A DNA stretch of 33,643 bases from assembly GCA_016234535.1 (NCBI GenBank), contig JACRBH010000082.1, positions 1-33,643 on the forward strand, written 5' to 3'. Position numbers and translations under genes: made by a program. The notes beneath the pieces were generated by a model, which did no database searches, was not told where the DNA came from, and was given only the letters and a program-made list of their open reading frames with translations. Positions within the stretch are counted from its first letter, which is position 1. Each line of letters begins with the position of its first letter. Source of the stretch: Chloroflexota bacterium (GTDB taxonomy: Bacteria; Chloroflexota; Anaerolineae; Anaerolineales; Villigracilaceae). Positions 23,230 to 30,960 of the stretch are shown here, piece by piece.

Positions 23230-23856
23230 TCATGGCATGTACATACCGCCCGAGGATTCCATCCAGTTGGCGATCTTCTCCGTGGCGGATTCTATGTCGT
23301 TATCGGAAATATCCACCTCGAGCATGGGCAGAATGGATTCGCCGGCGAGTCTGCGAATCAATGTTTGCTCTTCGATGAAAAGGTTCAAGTCATTGTATTG
23401 CGATGGGTTGCCTGAGACCTTGAGCCTTTCAGCGCGCGCGGCTTCGAAAGATTCAGGCGAGCGTGTCAGCAACACCATACGGAAATTCAGCGGGAGAAGG
23501 CGTTCTTCAAGCCAGCGGAAATCATAATCTTTTTTGTAAGTATTTAACTGATACATCCGCGTGGATAAGTGGAAGCGGTCCACGATCCATGAGTAATAGC
23601 GCTGTAATTCAAAAAGCTTTACCCATGTGGCGTAAGTCTCCATGGCCAACGCTTCCTCATGCGGCTCGAAGTTGATTAGGCCGCGTCCCCATGGGAAGTT
23701 TGTAAAGGCGCACCATTCACCGGAGATAAGCGGCGAGTGGTATTTATATTTGCGTGGACCCACCACACGAGGGTGTTCGTTGAGCGCAAAGGCAATATCA
23801 GTCTTAAAGGTCAGGCGTGTGCCTTCTAGGATGATCTTTGGAGTGAGTTTGGACAT
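23230..23856 (-). CDS. Unrecognised protein with degenerate P-loop, NMP-kinase-like
   Basis: A 208-aa protein I cannot name. Its start, PKIILEGTRLTFKTDIAFAL, has the strand-loop-helix look of a nucleotide kinase P-loop, but the loop reads GTRLTFKT, with Phe where GKS/T needs Gly. Further along, VLLTRSPESFEAARAERL resembles the lid region of thymidylate-kinase-like enzymes. It could be a non-catalytic relative of NMP kinases or bind another ligand. ATG 23856 is chosen over 23895 because the P-loop-like strand begins there and a perfect TATAAT ends 7 nt upstream. It lies 95 bp upstream of the kinase gene on the same strand. Confidence 0.7.
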   Translation of the reverse strand: MSKLTPKIILEGTRLTFKTDIAFALNEHPRVVGPRKYKYHSPLISGEWCAFTNFPWGRGLINFEPHEEALAMETYATWVKLFELQRYYSWIVDRFHLSTRMYQLNTYKKDYDFRWLEERLLPLNFRMVLLTRSPESFEAARAERLKVSGNPSQYNDLNLFIEEQTLIRRLAGESILPMLEVDISDNDIESATEKIANWMESSGGMYMP

Positions 23857-23863
23857 GCCCCAT

Positions 23864-23869
23864 ATTATA
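23864..23869 (-). promoter_or_regulatory. -10 box of a possible leaderless promoter
   Basis: A consensus TATAAT (minus strand) ends 7 nt before the ATG at 23856. The region 17-18 bp further upstream (TCAGGA/GTCAGG) is only weakly like a -35. Confidence 0.45.
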
Positions 23870-24120
23870 TATCGAACTTCAGTGTCTCCTGACACTTAGT
23901 TCTCTTGCAAAAATCTCTCTTGCCACACACCTGCCTTGGCGGGCGGTGCCAGGGGAGTCCCATAGAGAAAAAAAATTTAAGAGGCCTTTCTCAAAGATAT
24001 CTGTGCGATCTGTGGCTACTTATGCGTGAGGTCAATTGGAATTTCTTCCAAGATTCTAATAAGATTCTGAAAGGATTCAAGACCATAGTTGTGGTATATT
24101 CCCGCCATACAGGTAACCTT

Positions 24121-24486
24121 ATGGAAGATAAAATCACAATCATCGAAGGTCCCCCGCCAGTTTTTGAACATGTCAATGACGGCTGGGCATTGGGCTTGAA
24201 CGAAAGCCCCAGTCTCTCTGTCCCTGCGCTGACGCGCCTGCGAACATTTAACGGCCCCGCACTCGTGGAAAGATGTTATTCCGCCTGGCATAAAAAAAAC
24301 TCCATTCATTTGCACTACCGCAACGAAACCGGTTTGGAGGAAACCGCTCCCATTCTTGCCGCGCGCAATGTCGAGACACCGGAAGGTCATGTTCTGCTTC
24401 TCTGGGTTTACCTCGACAGCGACGGTGTGGAATACGAAATGGATGCAGGCGACGACGACCAACTAGACGACTATCCTGACGAATAG
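24121..24486 (+). CDS. Small acidic protein of unknown function
   Basis: A 121-aa soluble protein beginning MEDKITIIEGPPPVFEHV and ending in an acidic tail (MDAGDDDQLDDYPDE). It has no signal peptide, membrane segment or recognised domain; the middle (HLHYRNETGLEETAPILAARNVE) looks alpha/beta. The longer frame back to 23905 runs through a repeat-like sequence and is unlikely. The ribosome site is weak (AGGTAAC). TATATT lies about 20 nt upstream and may be a -10 box. A strong hairpin terminator follows immediately, so it is probably monocistronic. Confidence 0.7.
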   Translation: MEDKITIIEGPPPVFEHVNDGWALGLNESPSLSVPALTRLRTFNGPALVERCYSAWHKKNSIHLHYRNETGLEETAPILAARNVETPEGHVLLLWVYLDSDGVEYEMDAGDDDQLDDYPDE

Positions 24487-24490
24487 ATTT

Positions 24491-24526
24491 AAAGTGACAG
24501 TCACCATTAAGGTGACTGTCACTTTT
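24491..24526. terminator. Hairpin terminator after the small acidic protein gene
   Basis: AAAGTGACAGTCACC (24491-24505), loop ATTAA, and its exact complement to 24525, then TTTT. It ends 17 nt before the crotonase ATG, so that gene relies on a promoter inside this gap or on readthrough. Confidence 0.85.
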
Positions 24527-24542
24527 CTTATAATGAGGATTT

Positions 24543-25307
24543 ATGACAACGCTTCTTACTTCGCTCCAAACTGGTACGGCGGTTCTGACGTTGAATCGCC
24601 CCGAAAGAGCCAACTCCTTTAACTTTGAGATGGTCAATGAACTGAGGAACGCCCTCGCTGATGCGGAAACAAATCCGCAGGTGCGTTGTGTGGTCATCAC
24701 CGGCGGCGGAAAGGTTTTCAGCGCCGGGCAGGACATTTCCGAAATGAAGCAAGCGGAGAAAATTTCCTACCGCGAACATTTGGAGAAAACTTACAATCCA
24801 TTGATCCTGCAAATCCGCAATATGGGCAAGCCGATTGTGGCCGCTGTGAACGGTCCATGCGCTGGCGCGGCTTTTGGTGTGGCACTCGCCTGTGACTTGC
24901 GCATTGCAAAATCCACAGCTTATTTTGTGGTCGGCTTTGGCGGAATTGCGCTTGCTCCAGACTCTGGTGTCTCTTTATTGCTTCCAACTTATATAGGTTT
25001 GGGACGGGCGCAGGAATATTTTTACTCCAACAAACCCATCACGGCTAAACAGGCTTATGAATGGGGCATGGTCAATCAGGTAGGTGGATTCAACTTTCAG
25101 GCGCTGGTCAGGCAGGTTGCGGATGAGCTGACCTCAGGTCCGCGTGAAGCGTTTGCCGCAGGGAAAATGGCTTTCAATCATGCAGTTCTTCCTAACCTGG
25201 AGGAAGCTCTCACCTATGAAGGAATCCTACAAGAATCAGCGGGAAAAACTTCCGAACACCTCGAAGGCGTGGCTGCTTTTTTGGGGAAACGGAAGCCAAA
25301 ATTCTAA
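24543..25307 (+). CDS. Enoyl-CoA hydratase/isomerase (crotonase superfamily)
   Basis: A 254-aa crotonase. The oxyanion-hole segments are VFSAGQDISEM (about residues 58-68) and GPCAGAAFGVALACDLRIA (about 105-123). The active-site strand reads ALAPDSGVSLLLP, with Asp at the position where hydratases usually have Glu. This resembles PaaG-type isomerases (ring 1,2-epoxyphenylacetyl-CoA isomerase or delta3-delta2 enoyl-CoA isomerases), so isomerase activity is more likely than hydration. GAGGA precedes the ATG by 6 nt. The gene is near glutamate dehydrogenase and glutaryl-CoA dehydrogenase, consistent with amino-acid or aromatic acyl-CoA breakdown. Confidence 0.9.
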   Translation: MTTLLTSLQTGTAVLTLNRPERANSFNFEMVNELRNALADAETNPQVRCVVITGGGKVFSAGQDISEMKQAEKISYREHLEKTYNPLILQIRNMGKPIVAAVNGPCAGAAFGVALACDLRIAKSTAYFVVGFGGIALAPDSGVSLLLPTYIGLGRAQEYFYSNKPITAKQAYEWGMVNQVGGFNFQALVRQVADELTSGPREAFAAGKMAFNHAVLPNLEEALTYEGILQESAGKTSEHLEGVAAFLGKRKPKF

Positions 25308-25358
25308 AACGCTCAAAAATCATCATTAGTAATCAAAAATATGTTGATTTTTGTCATA

Positions 25359-25387
25359 TTGACGTCATTCTGATTCTCGTGTAAAGT
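25359..25387 (+). promoter_or_regulatory. Promoter candidate for glutamate dehydrogenase
   Basis: TTGACG (25359-25364) and TAAAGT (25382-25387) are 17 bp apart. A start near 25394 would give a leader of about 120 nt containing the hairpin at 25453-25480. Confidence 0.5.
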
Positions 25388-25452
25388 TTAGGTGCAATTT
25401 TTATTAGCGGATAAAAGAAATGACCCAGTGTATTGACATACTTAGTGATTAG

Positions 25453-25491
25453 AGCGGGTACCCCGTCCGGGGTGCCCGCTTATATTTTTCT
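25453..25491 (+). terminator. Terminator-like hairpin in the glutamate dehydrogenase leader
   Basis: AGCGGGTACCCC, loop GTCC, GGGGTGCCCGCT: a 12-bp stem with one G-U pair, followed by TATATTTTTCT. It lies 23 nt before the ribosome site region. It is either the crotonase terminator or, if the promoter at 25359 is used, an attenuator. Confidence 0.65.
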
Positions 25492-25513
25492 CTAACCCTT
25501 TTAGGAGAACAAC

Positions 25514-26812
25514 ATGTCAGGACAAATCAATGCTTTTGAAATGGCACAGAAACAATTCGACGGCGTCGCAAAACAGCTCAAGCTGGATGATGGCGTAGCC
25601 GAAGTTTTACGCTGGCCGATGCGTGAATTTTCCTTCCGCATTCCTGTGCGTTTGGATGATGGTTCGCTCAAAGTCTTTCAAGGTTTCCGCGTCCAGCACA
25701 ACGATGCGCGCGGCCCCAACAAGGGCGGTATTCGTTTCGCTGCCAATGAGACCATGGACACCGTGCGCGCGCTGGCCACATGGATGACCTGGAAATGCGC
25801 TGTAGCCGACATTCCTCTCGGCGGCGGAAAAGGCGGAATCATTGTCGACCCCTCCACACTCACTGTAAATGAAAAAGAAGAAATGTGCCGCGGTTGGGTG
25901 CGTGCCATGTGGAAGAACATTGGCCCGCGCAACGATGTGCCCGCTCCGGATATTGGTACCACTCCTCAAATGATGGGTTGGATGATGGATGAATATTCCC
26001 GCCTCGTCGGTCAATACACCCCTGGCGTATTCACTGGCAAGCCTCTCGGCGGCGGCGGCTCATTGGGCCGCACCGAAGCTACAGGCTATGGCGTGATCTA
26101 TACCGTGCGCGAAGCGATGAAGCACCTCAACATTGAAGGCAAGAATTCCATCGCGGCCATTCAAGGTTTTGGCAACGTATCGCAATATGCGGCTGTCGGC
26201 TTTGTTGAAATGCTCGGTGGTACAGTAGCCTGTGTTTCCTGCTGGGATCGCCATGAGAAGAAAGCCTTCACGTACAGCAAGAAAGGCGGCATTGACCCGC
26301 GCTTCATGCTCACCATTGTGGATGAGTACGGCACAGTAGATAAGGCCAAGGCTCAGGATGCCGGCTACACTGTTGAAGACGGCGATGCCTGGATCACCAA
26401 GGAAGCCAACGTGTTGATCCCCGCCGCAATGGAAGGACAAGTCACTGCTGATAACATCGGCAAGATGTCCAAGAATATCAAGATCGTGGCTGAAGGCGCG
26501 AACGGCCCCTGCACACCCGAAGCGGATGAATATTTCAAGAAGAATAATATCTTCAACATCCCCGACTTCCTTTGCAACGCAGGCGGTGTGACAACTTCCT
26601 ACTTCGAACAGGTTCAGAACGATATGAACTTCTACTGGTCGAAGGATGAGGTTTTGGGCAGACTCGACGAGAAGATGACTTCCGCATTCAACAGCGTTGT
26701 TGACCGCAGCGAGAAGGAAAAAGTCTACATGCGCGATGCGGCCTACATGGTAGCGATCGATCGCGTGGTGAAAGCCATGGACCTGCGCGGCTGGTTGACA
26801 GGGAATGCATAA
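25514..26812 (+). CDS. gdhA: Glutamate dehydrogenase
   Basis: Interconverts glutamate with 2-oxoglutarate and ammonia in the cytoplasm. The 432-aa product has the hexameric-type signatures: GPNKGGIRF, the substrate lysine Lys94 in MTWKCAVAD, catalytic Lys106 in PLGGGKGGI, Asp146 in VPAPDIGT, and the dinucleotide loop GFGNVSQYA (about 218-226). The cofactor cannot be told safely from the sequence. The ATG follows AGGAG by about 8 nt. It is monocistronic: a hairpin lies in its leader and a terminator follows. Placement among acyl-CoA genes suggests a catabolic direction, which is inference. Confidence 0.95.
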   Translation: MSGQINAFEMAQKQFDGVAKQLKLDDGVAEVLRWPMREFSFRIPVRLDDGSLKVFQGFRVQHNDARGPNKGGIRFAANETMDTVRALATWMTWKCAVADIPLGGGKGGIIVDPSTLTVNEKEEMCRGWVRAMWKNIGPRNDVPAPDIGTTPQMMGWMMDEYSRLVGQYTPGVFTGKPLGGGGSLGRTEATGYGVIYTVREAMKHLNIEGKNSIAAIQGFGNVSQYAAVGFVEMLGGTVACVSCWDRHEKKAFTYSKKGGIDPRFMLTIVDEYGTVDKAKAQDAGYTVEDGDAWITKEANVLIPAAMEGQVTADNIGKMSKNIKIVAEGANGPCTPEADEYFKKNNIFNIPDFLCNAGGVTTSYFEQVQNDMNFYWSKDEVLGRLDEKMTSAFNSVVDRSEKEKVYMRDAAYMVAIDRVVKAMDLRGWLTGNA

Positions 26813-26837
26813 AGAATAATAGGTAATTTGTAATTGG

Positions 26838-26871
26838 AAGAGGACTTGCTTGCGGGCGAGTCCTCTTTTTT
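26838..26871 (+). terminator. Rho-independent terminator after glutamate dehydrogenase
   Basis: AAGAGGACT (26838-26846) and AGTCCTCTT (26859-26867) form a 9-bp stem followed by a T-run. Confidence 0.85.
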
Positions 26872-26986
26872 GATGCACGCTTCGTTCTTAACTCGAACCT
26901 GATTCTGTTTTCTCAAACAGAGTCCACCCGTAACATTTTGATACAATACCAATTACCATTCACTAATTAGTGCTTACGAGGTCTCC

Positions 26987-28213
26987 ATGCCAAAACCAAC
27001 TTTCAAATGGGACGATCCCTTTTTGTTCAATGACCAGCTCACGGACGAAGAACGCATGATCCGTGATACGGCGCGCAAATATTGTCAGGATAAGTTAATG
27101 CCGCGCATCCTCGAAGCGAATCGACACGAAACCTTTGACCGTGACATCATGAATGAAATGGGTGGCATGGGATTGTTAGGCTGTACCCTGCCCGAAGAAT
27201 ACGGCGGCTCGGAATTAAATTATGTGTCCTATGGCTTGATTGCCCGTGAAGTGGAGCGCGTGGACAGCGGCTATCGCAGCGCGATGAGTGTGCAAAGCTC
27301 GCTGGTGATGCACCCCATTTACACATACGGCTCTGAAGAACAACGCAAAAAATATTTGCCCAAATTAGCAAGCGGCGAAACCGTCGGCTGTTTTGGCCTG
27401 ACCGAACCCAACCACGGCAGTGACCCTGGCAGTATGGAAACCCGCGCCAAAAAAGTGGATGGCGGCTGGATTCTGCACGGTAACAAAATGTGGATTACGA
27501 ATTCACCCATCGCGGATGTATTTATTATTTGGGCAAAAGCCTACGATGCTCAAGGCGGCGTCCCCGCCGCCGAGGATGGCGGCAGGAGCGGTGACGGTGA
27601 GATTCGTGGGTTCATTTTAGATAAAGGAATGAAAGGTTTAAGTGCCCCGAAGATCGAAGGAAAATTTAGTTTGCGGGCGAGCGCGACAGGTGAGATCGTC
27701 ATGGAAGAAGTCTTTGTTCCCGATGAAAATTTACTTCCCAATGCCAGTGGCTTGAAGGGACCATTCGGCTGCTTGAACAAAGCGCGTTACGGAATTGCAT
27801 GGGGAGCATTGGGCGCGGCTGAATTCTGTTGGCACGCAGCGCGACAATACACATTGGATCGTCCGCAATTTGGCAGACCGCTTGCTGCGAATCAGATCAT
27901 TCAACTTAAACTGGCAAACATGATGACGGAAATTACTTTGGGCTTGCAAAGTGTTTTAAGAGTTGGACGATTGATGGATGAAGACAAGTCCACGCCTGAA
28001 ATGGTTTCATTGGTAAAGCGGAATTCATGCGGAAAGGCACTGGAGATTGCGCGCAATTCACGTGACATGCACGGCGGTAACGGAATCTCCGATGAGTATC
28101 ACGTTATCCGCCACATGATGAATTTGGAAGCCGTGAATACTTATGAGGGTACGCATGATATTCATGCCCTGATATTAGGAAGAGCGCAAACAGGAATACA
28201 GGCGTTTTCGTAA
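26987..28213 (+). CDS. Glutaryl-CoA dehydrogenase-like acyl-CoA dehydrogenase
   Basis: A 408-aa FAD enzyme. The run [20 protein letters not shown] with [12 protein letters not shown], and [14 protein letters not shown], match glutaryl-CoA dehydrogenases closely. The base is Glu387 in [17 protein letters not shown]. Arg97 corresponds to the arginine that holds the glutaryl carboxylate. The reaction is glutaryl-CoA to crotonyl-CoA and CO2 (or glutaconyl-CoA if non-decarboxylating), in lysine, tryptophan or aromatic degradation. Between IIWAKAYD and [10 protein letters not shown] there is an extra stretch of about 17 residues (around 187-203), rich in Gly/Ala and containing a GC palindrome. Relatives have only a short turn there. 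The upstream crotonase may act on the product. Confidence 0.92.
   Translation: MPKPTFKWDDPFLFNDQLTDEERMIRDTARKYCQDKLMPRILEANRHETFDRDIMNEMGGMGLLGCTLPEEYGGSELNYVSYGLIAREVERVDSGYRSAMSVQSSLVMHPIYTYGSEEQRKKYLPKLASGETVGCFGLTEPNHGSDPGSMETRAKKVDGGWILHGNKMWITNSPIADVFIIWAKAYDAQGGVPAAEDGGRSGDGEIRGFILDKGMKGLSAPKIEGKFSLRASATGEIVMEEVFVPDENLLPNASGLKGPFGCLNKARYGIAWGALGAAEFCWHAARQYTLDRPQFGRPLAANQIIQLKLANMMTEITLGLQSVLRVGRLMDEDKSTPEMVSLVKRNSCGKALEIARNSRDMHGGNGISDEYHVIRHMMNLEAVNTYEGTHDIHALILGRAQTGIQAFS
27554..27571. repeat. GC-rich palindrome inside the glutaryl-CoA dehydrogenase gene
   Basis: GGCGGCG, loop TCCC, CGCCGCC, followed by a further GGCGGCAGG unit. It encodes part of an extra Gly/Ala-rich loop (about residues 189-195). 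Confidence 0.6.
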
Positions 28214-28221
28214 AAGAGAAT

Positions 28222-28279
28222 GTCCCGAAGGTTTGAGTAAATCAACTGCATTATGCAGGAAACCTTCGGGACGTTTTTT
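28222..28279. terminator. Long hairpin terminator between convergent genes
   Basis: GTCCCGAAGGTTT (28222-28234) pairs exactly with 28260-28272. A small inner hairpin (CTGCATTATGCAG) fills the loop, and a T-run lies at 28274-28279. The T-run overlaps the stop of the cupin gene on the other strand. Confidence 0.85.
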
Positions 28280-28595
28280 ATCTTTTATGTCCCTCCAAAC
28301 AGACAACTCCACTTGCCCCCACCGATGCATCATGGACTGTGTTCGCTGGCAGGTCAAGTCTGTCGCCTGCTTTCAGGGTGATTTGCTTTCCCAATTCAGG
28401 CAGGCCGAATGTGATGCTGCCCTGCACAACGTAGATGACTTTGTCGTAGCTGTGCGTGTGTGCGGAATACATGTCAAATGGGCCGTTGGACCATGCGTAT
28501 GGATCAAGACCCTCGCCGACCATCAACTGCCAAAGCACCGACCGTGTCGGTTGTTCAGGATCAGGCCAGGGTGAGACAAGAGGCGTGATTTTCAT
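28278..28595 (-). CDS. Small cupin-domain protein
   Basis: A 105-aa single-domain cupin. The first motif is visible in HTHSYDKVIYVVQGSITF (about residues 41-58) and the second in GDRLDLPANTVHDASVG (about 74-90), with His residues suited to metal binding. Single cupins act as small enzymes or ligand sensors; no substrate can be given. The start is set at ATG 28595, 1 nt after the TAA of the rhodanese gene, implying coupled translation; ATG 28604 is an alternative. The open frame continues to 28835, but that part is the out-of-frame shadow of the rhodanese C-terminal half. Confidence 0.8.
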   Translation of the reverse strand: MKITPLVSPWPDPEQPTRSVLWQLMVGEGLDPYAWSNGPFDMYSAHTHSYDKVIYVVQGSITFGLPELGKQITLKAGDRLDLPANTVHDASVGASGVVCLEGHKR

Positions 28596-28596
28596 C

Positions 28597-29085
28597 TTAT
28601 TCATGCTCTGTTGGGTAGCCAGCCTCCATCCATGCAGCCAGTCCGCCAAGAAGAGGGTTGACGCGGGTAAATCCATTTTGCAAAAGAAGGAACGCCGCAC
28701 GGGCGCTCGTGTGTTCATTTTGTCAGGTGCAGTAGGTGATGATCCATTGGTCTTTATCCAGGCTTGAATCAGCGGGATTGTTTTCAATGTTGGCCAGCGG
28801 AATGGAGATTGCGCCTGCAATGCGATTCTCTGCAAATGATTCTACGTTTCGCACGTCCACGATGATTGCCTGGCCGCTATCAAAGGCAGCTTTTGCCTCT
28901 TCGGCTGAAACACGCGGCACACCAGCTTCTGTGAGCGGAAGATTTGTCAGCCTTTGCGTTGGAGTCGGGTTTGGATATGGTTCGTTTGGATATGCCTGGA
29001 TTGTTGGCTCTGTTTGAGACGCTGCGGCATTACAAGCAGATATCGTAAATAAAAGAAGCAAAATTAAAAGTAAGGTTTTTTTCAT
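28597..29085 (-). CDS. Rhodanese-like lipoprotein with in-frame UGA at the catalytic position (candidate selenoprotein)
   Basis: Read through one UGA (28723-28725), the product is 162 aa. It has a lipoprotein signal (LLFTISAC, Cys18), a Pro/Thr-rich linker and a rhodanese domain from about residue 55, with AIIVDVRNVESFAENRIAGA. The active loop reads ITYCT-U-QNEHTSARAA. If U121 is taken as the catalytic residue, S at +6 and AA at +9/+10 fall where GlpE-type rhodaneses have them. After the UGA the same frame goes on with FLLLQNGFTRVNPLLGGLAAW, a normal rhodanese C terminus, to TAA at 28597. Related proteins have Cys here (YCTCP-like), so UGA for UGC/UGU is a one-base change. A SECIS-like hairpin follows (28690-28708). 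Alternatives are a recent nonsense mutation or a sequencing error. The cupin gene follows after 1 nt. Confidence 0.72.
28690..28708 (-). promoter_or_regulatory. SECIS-like hairpin downstream of the UGA
   Basis: On the mRNA, GAGCGCC, loop CGUGC and GGCGUUC form a 7-bp stem with one G-U pair. The loop begins 21 nt after the UGA and has G at its second position followed by U. The spacing (about 16-37 nt) and a G in the first two loop bases are the rules known for bacterial SECIS elements. The stem also lies in coding sequence, so chance pairing is possible. Confidence 0.55.
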
Positions 29086-29098
29086 TGGGTATTCTTTT

Positions 29099-29132
29099 CA
29101 AAAATTCCGTCGGAGGAATACCCCCGACGGAA
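29099..29132 (-). terminator. Terminator after pepF
   Basis: TTCCGTCGG (29105-29113) pairs with CCGACGGAA (29124-29132). On the minus strand the stem is followed by TTTTTG. It lies between the pepF stop and the rhodanese start, so the rhodanese-cupin pair needs readthrough or a promoter in the 20 nt that remain. Confidence 0.75.
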
Positions 29133-29140
29133 TCGGGAAA

Positions 29141-30943
29141 CTACAATTCGCAATAGCGCTCCACGCGCCTGCCAATGATGGCGAGGCTATCTGCCCAGAA
29201 TTTTTTGGTGCGGATGTTTATGCCAAAGCTGTCAGCGAGTTCTGCTGCGCGGTTTTCGCCAGTGGATGCGAGCAGGTTCTTGTAATCTGGTACGAAGTCT
29301 GCGCCGCGTTTTTGATAAATGGCATATAAGCCGGTTGCAAATAGCAGGCCGAATGCGTAGGGATAGTTGTAGAACGATAACTTTGGTTCGTAATAATGTG
29401 GTTTCCAGGTCCACATGAATTTTTGCAGATATTTCTCGTCGAGTCCGTCGCCATACGTGGCTTTCTGGGCGCGTTCCATGATGTCGTTCAAGTCATCCGC
29501 AGAAAGTTCGGATTTCTCGCGGCGTTCGAAGACTTCCTTCTCGAATAGATAACGTGAATAAATATCGACAATCACGCCTGTGGCATTATTCATCTGCGCT
29601 TCGAGGACAGCCAATTCTTCCTGCGGATCAGTCACCTGCTTTAGTACGGCTTCGGTGATAATCGTTTCGCACATGATGGAAGCTGTTTCTGCCAGAGTCA
29701 TTGGCGTGGCTTGTTGTAACTCGGTCTTGCCAGCCTGATAGGCACATTCGTTATGGAAGGCATGACCAAGTTCATGCGCCAGCGTACTGACCTGATCGAA
29801 CGAGCCGTCAAAGTTGCTGAGGATGCGGCTTTCTTTTACGGCGGCAACACCCATGCAGAATGCTCCGCCGCGTTTGCCGTCGCGTTGTTCGGCGTCGATC
29901 CAGTTGTTGTCGAAGGCGCGTTGGGCGAATGCTCCAAGCTCGGGAGAGAATTTGTTGAAATTGCTGACGATGAAATCACGCGCTTCGTCATAGGAATAAA
30001 CCTTGTCGGTCCTTCCCATCGGAGCCATGATATCCCACCACGCGAGTTTTTCCTTACCGATCAGTTTAGCCTTGTGTTTGAAATATTTCCTGAACATGGG
30101 GAAGGAATCTTTCATTGCGCCGAGCATGGCGTTAAGGGTTGCGCGATCCATGCGGGAGATATCAATGGATGTGTGGATGGCATCTTCGCGGCCGCGTTTT
30201 TTATCCAGCGTCAGTGTTTCACCCTTGACCCCGTTCATACAAGCAGCCAATGTTTCCTTGACCCCCTCCCAGGCAATGTTCTCCACCTCATATCCGCGGC
30301 GGCGCGTGAGCTCATCAGGGTGTGAGCGCAGGTTGATCAGCGCGGGCATGGGCATTTTTTCAGCTTTTCCATCCAGCTCAAAGTCAACGGTAAGCTGCGA
30401 GGTGACTGTCCCCTGGAGCTTGCCAAAGGCGTTGCCTCCGCTCAAGGTCAGTTCGGCAGCGAGGATTTCCTCCGCTTCGCCCATCAGATATTTGGATTGT
30501 TCAACACTTTCGTTGAGTGTGAATTCGTGTGTTTTTGCAGAAGCGTTTGTCTTTGCGGCTTTCTTCACTGCGGCTTTGCCCAGTTTGCCGATCCATGCCT
30601 GAAATTTTGTATTGAGAACGCTTGCTTGCACAGACATTTGCTCAAATTCTGAGAGTGCGCGCATGGCATCCTTGTTGCGCGAATCAGTGGTAACGAAGGA
30701 ATAAATGTAGGGCTCAATGGTGTTGGAAAGTTCAAAGAGCGCGTTGAAGCGATCCACGGATTCGCCAAGAAGTTGGCCGAGTTTCTTCGGCTCTGTCTTG
30801 GCATCCGCTTTGCTGGCCTTTTTGAAAAAAACTTCCATTTCATCCAACAGGGATTTGTACTTTTTGATGGCTGTCTTGAATTCTTTGGATTCAAGCGAGG
30901 GGTAGACGTTGGTCATATCCCAACGGGGCGCAGAAACGGTCAT
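29141..30943 (-). CDS. pepF: M3 family oligoendopeptidase (PepF-like)
   Basis: A 600-aa cytoplasmic zinc metallopeptidase that cuts short peptides. The zinc site is HELGH (390-394) in STLAHELGHAFHNE, with the third ligand Glu419 in MTLAETASIMCE. The C-terminal YxYPYAFG segment (FYNYPYAFGLLFATGLY) is typical of PepF/M3B enzymes. Length is normal for the family. AGGAG lies 7 nt before the ATG. A promoter candidate is at 30961-30989. The preceding residues MTVSAPRWDMTNVYPSLES match the usual N terminus, so the start is secure. Confidence 0.94.
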   Translation of the reverse strand: MTVSAPRWDMTNVYPSLESKEFKTAIKKYKSLLDEMEVFFKKASKADAKTEPKKLGQLLGESVDRFNALFELSNTIEPYIYSFVTTDSRNKDAMRALSEFEQMSVQASVLNTKFQAWIGKLGKAAVKKAAKTNASAKTHEFTLNESVEQSKYLMGEAEEILAAELTLSGGNAFGKLQGTVTSQLTVDFELDGKAEKMPMPALINLRSHPDELTRRRGYEVENIAWEGVKETLAACMNGVKGETLTLDKKRGREDAIHTSIDISRMDRATLNAMLGAMKDSFPMFRKYFKHKAKLIGKEKLAWWDIMAPMGRTDKVYSYDEARDFIVSNFNKFSPELGAFAQRAFDNNWIDAEQRDGKRGGAFCMGVAAVKESRILSNFDGSFDQVSTLAHELGHAFHNECAYQAGKTELQQATPMTLAETASIMCETIITEAVLKQVTDPQEELAVLEAQMNNATGVIVDIYSRYLFEKEVFERREKSELSADDLNDIMERAQKATYGDGLDEKYLQKFMWTWKPHYYEPKLSFYNYPYAFGLLFATGLYAIYQKRGADFVPDYKNLLASTGENRAAELADSFGINIRTKKFWADSLAIIGRRVERYCEL

Positions 30944-30960
30944 GGTTATACTCCTGTAAA

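Noticed and set aside
23905..24120. N-terminal extension of the small acidic protein back to 23905
   Set aside because: The segment is repeat-like, rich in odd residues and lacks a ribosome site; the conserved-looking start is MEDKITIIEG at 24121.
24491..24526. AAAGTGACAGTCACC hairpin as a regulator operator
   Set aside because: Perfect stem, short loop and T-run right after a stop codon fit a terminator.
28723..28725. UGA reassigned to an amino acid genome-wide
   Set aside because: Other genes in the window end with UGA at positions fitting their family lengths, for example 1600-1602 and 19017-19019.
28596..28835. An open frame extending the cupin N-terminally to 28835
   Set aside because: Its translation over this part is the out-of-frame shadow of the rhodanese C-terminal half, which has clear family similarity in the other frame.
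28723..29085. The rhodanese as a complete 120-aa protein ending at UGA
   Set aside because: It would end two residues after YC in the active-site loop and lack the C-terminal strand and helices, which are present in frame after the UGA.
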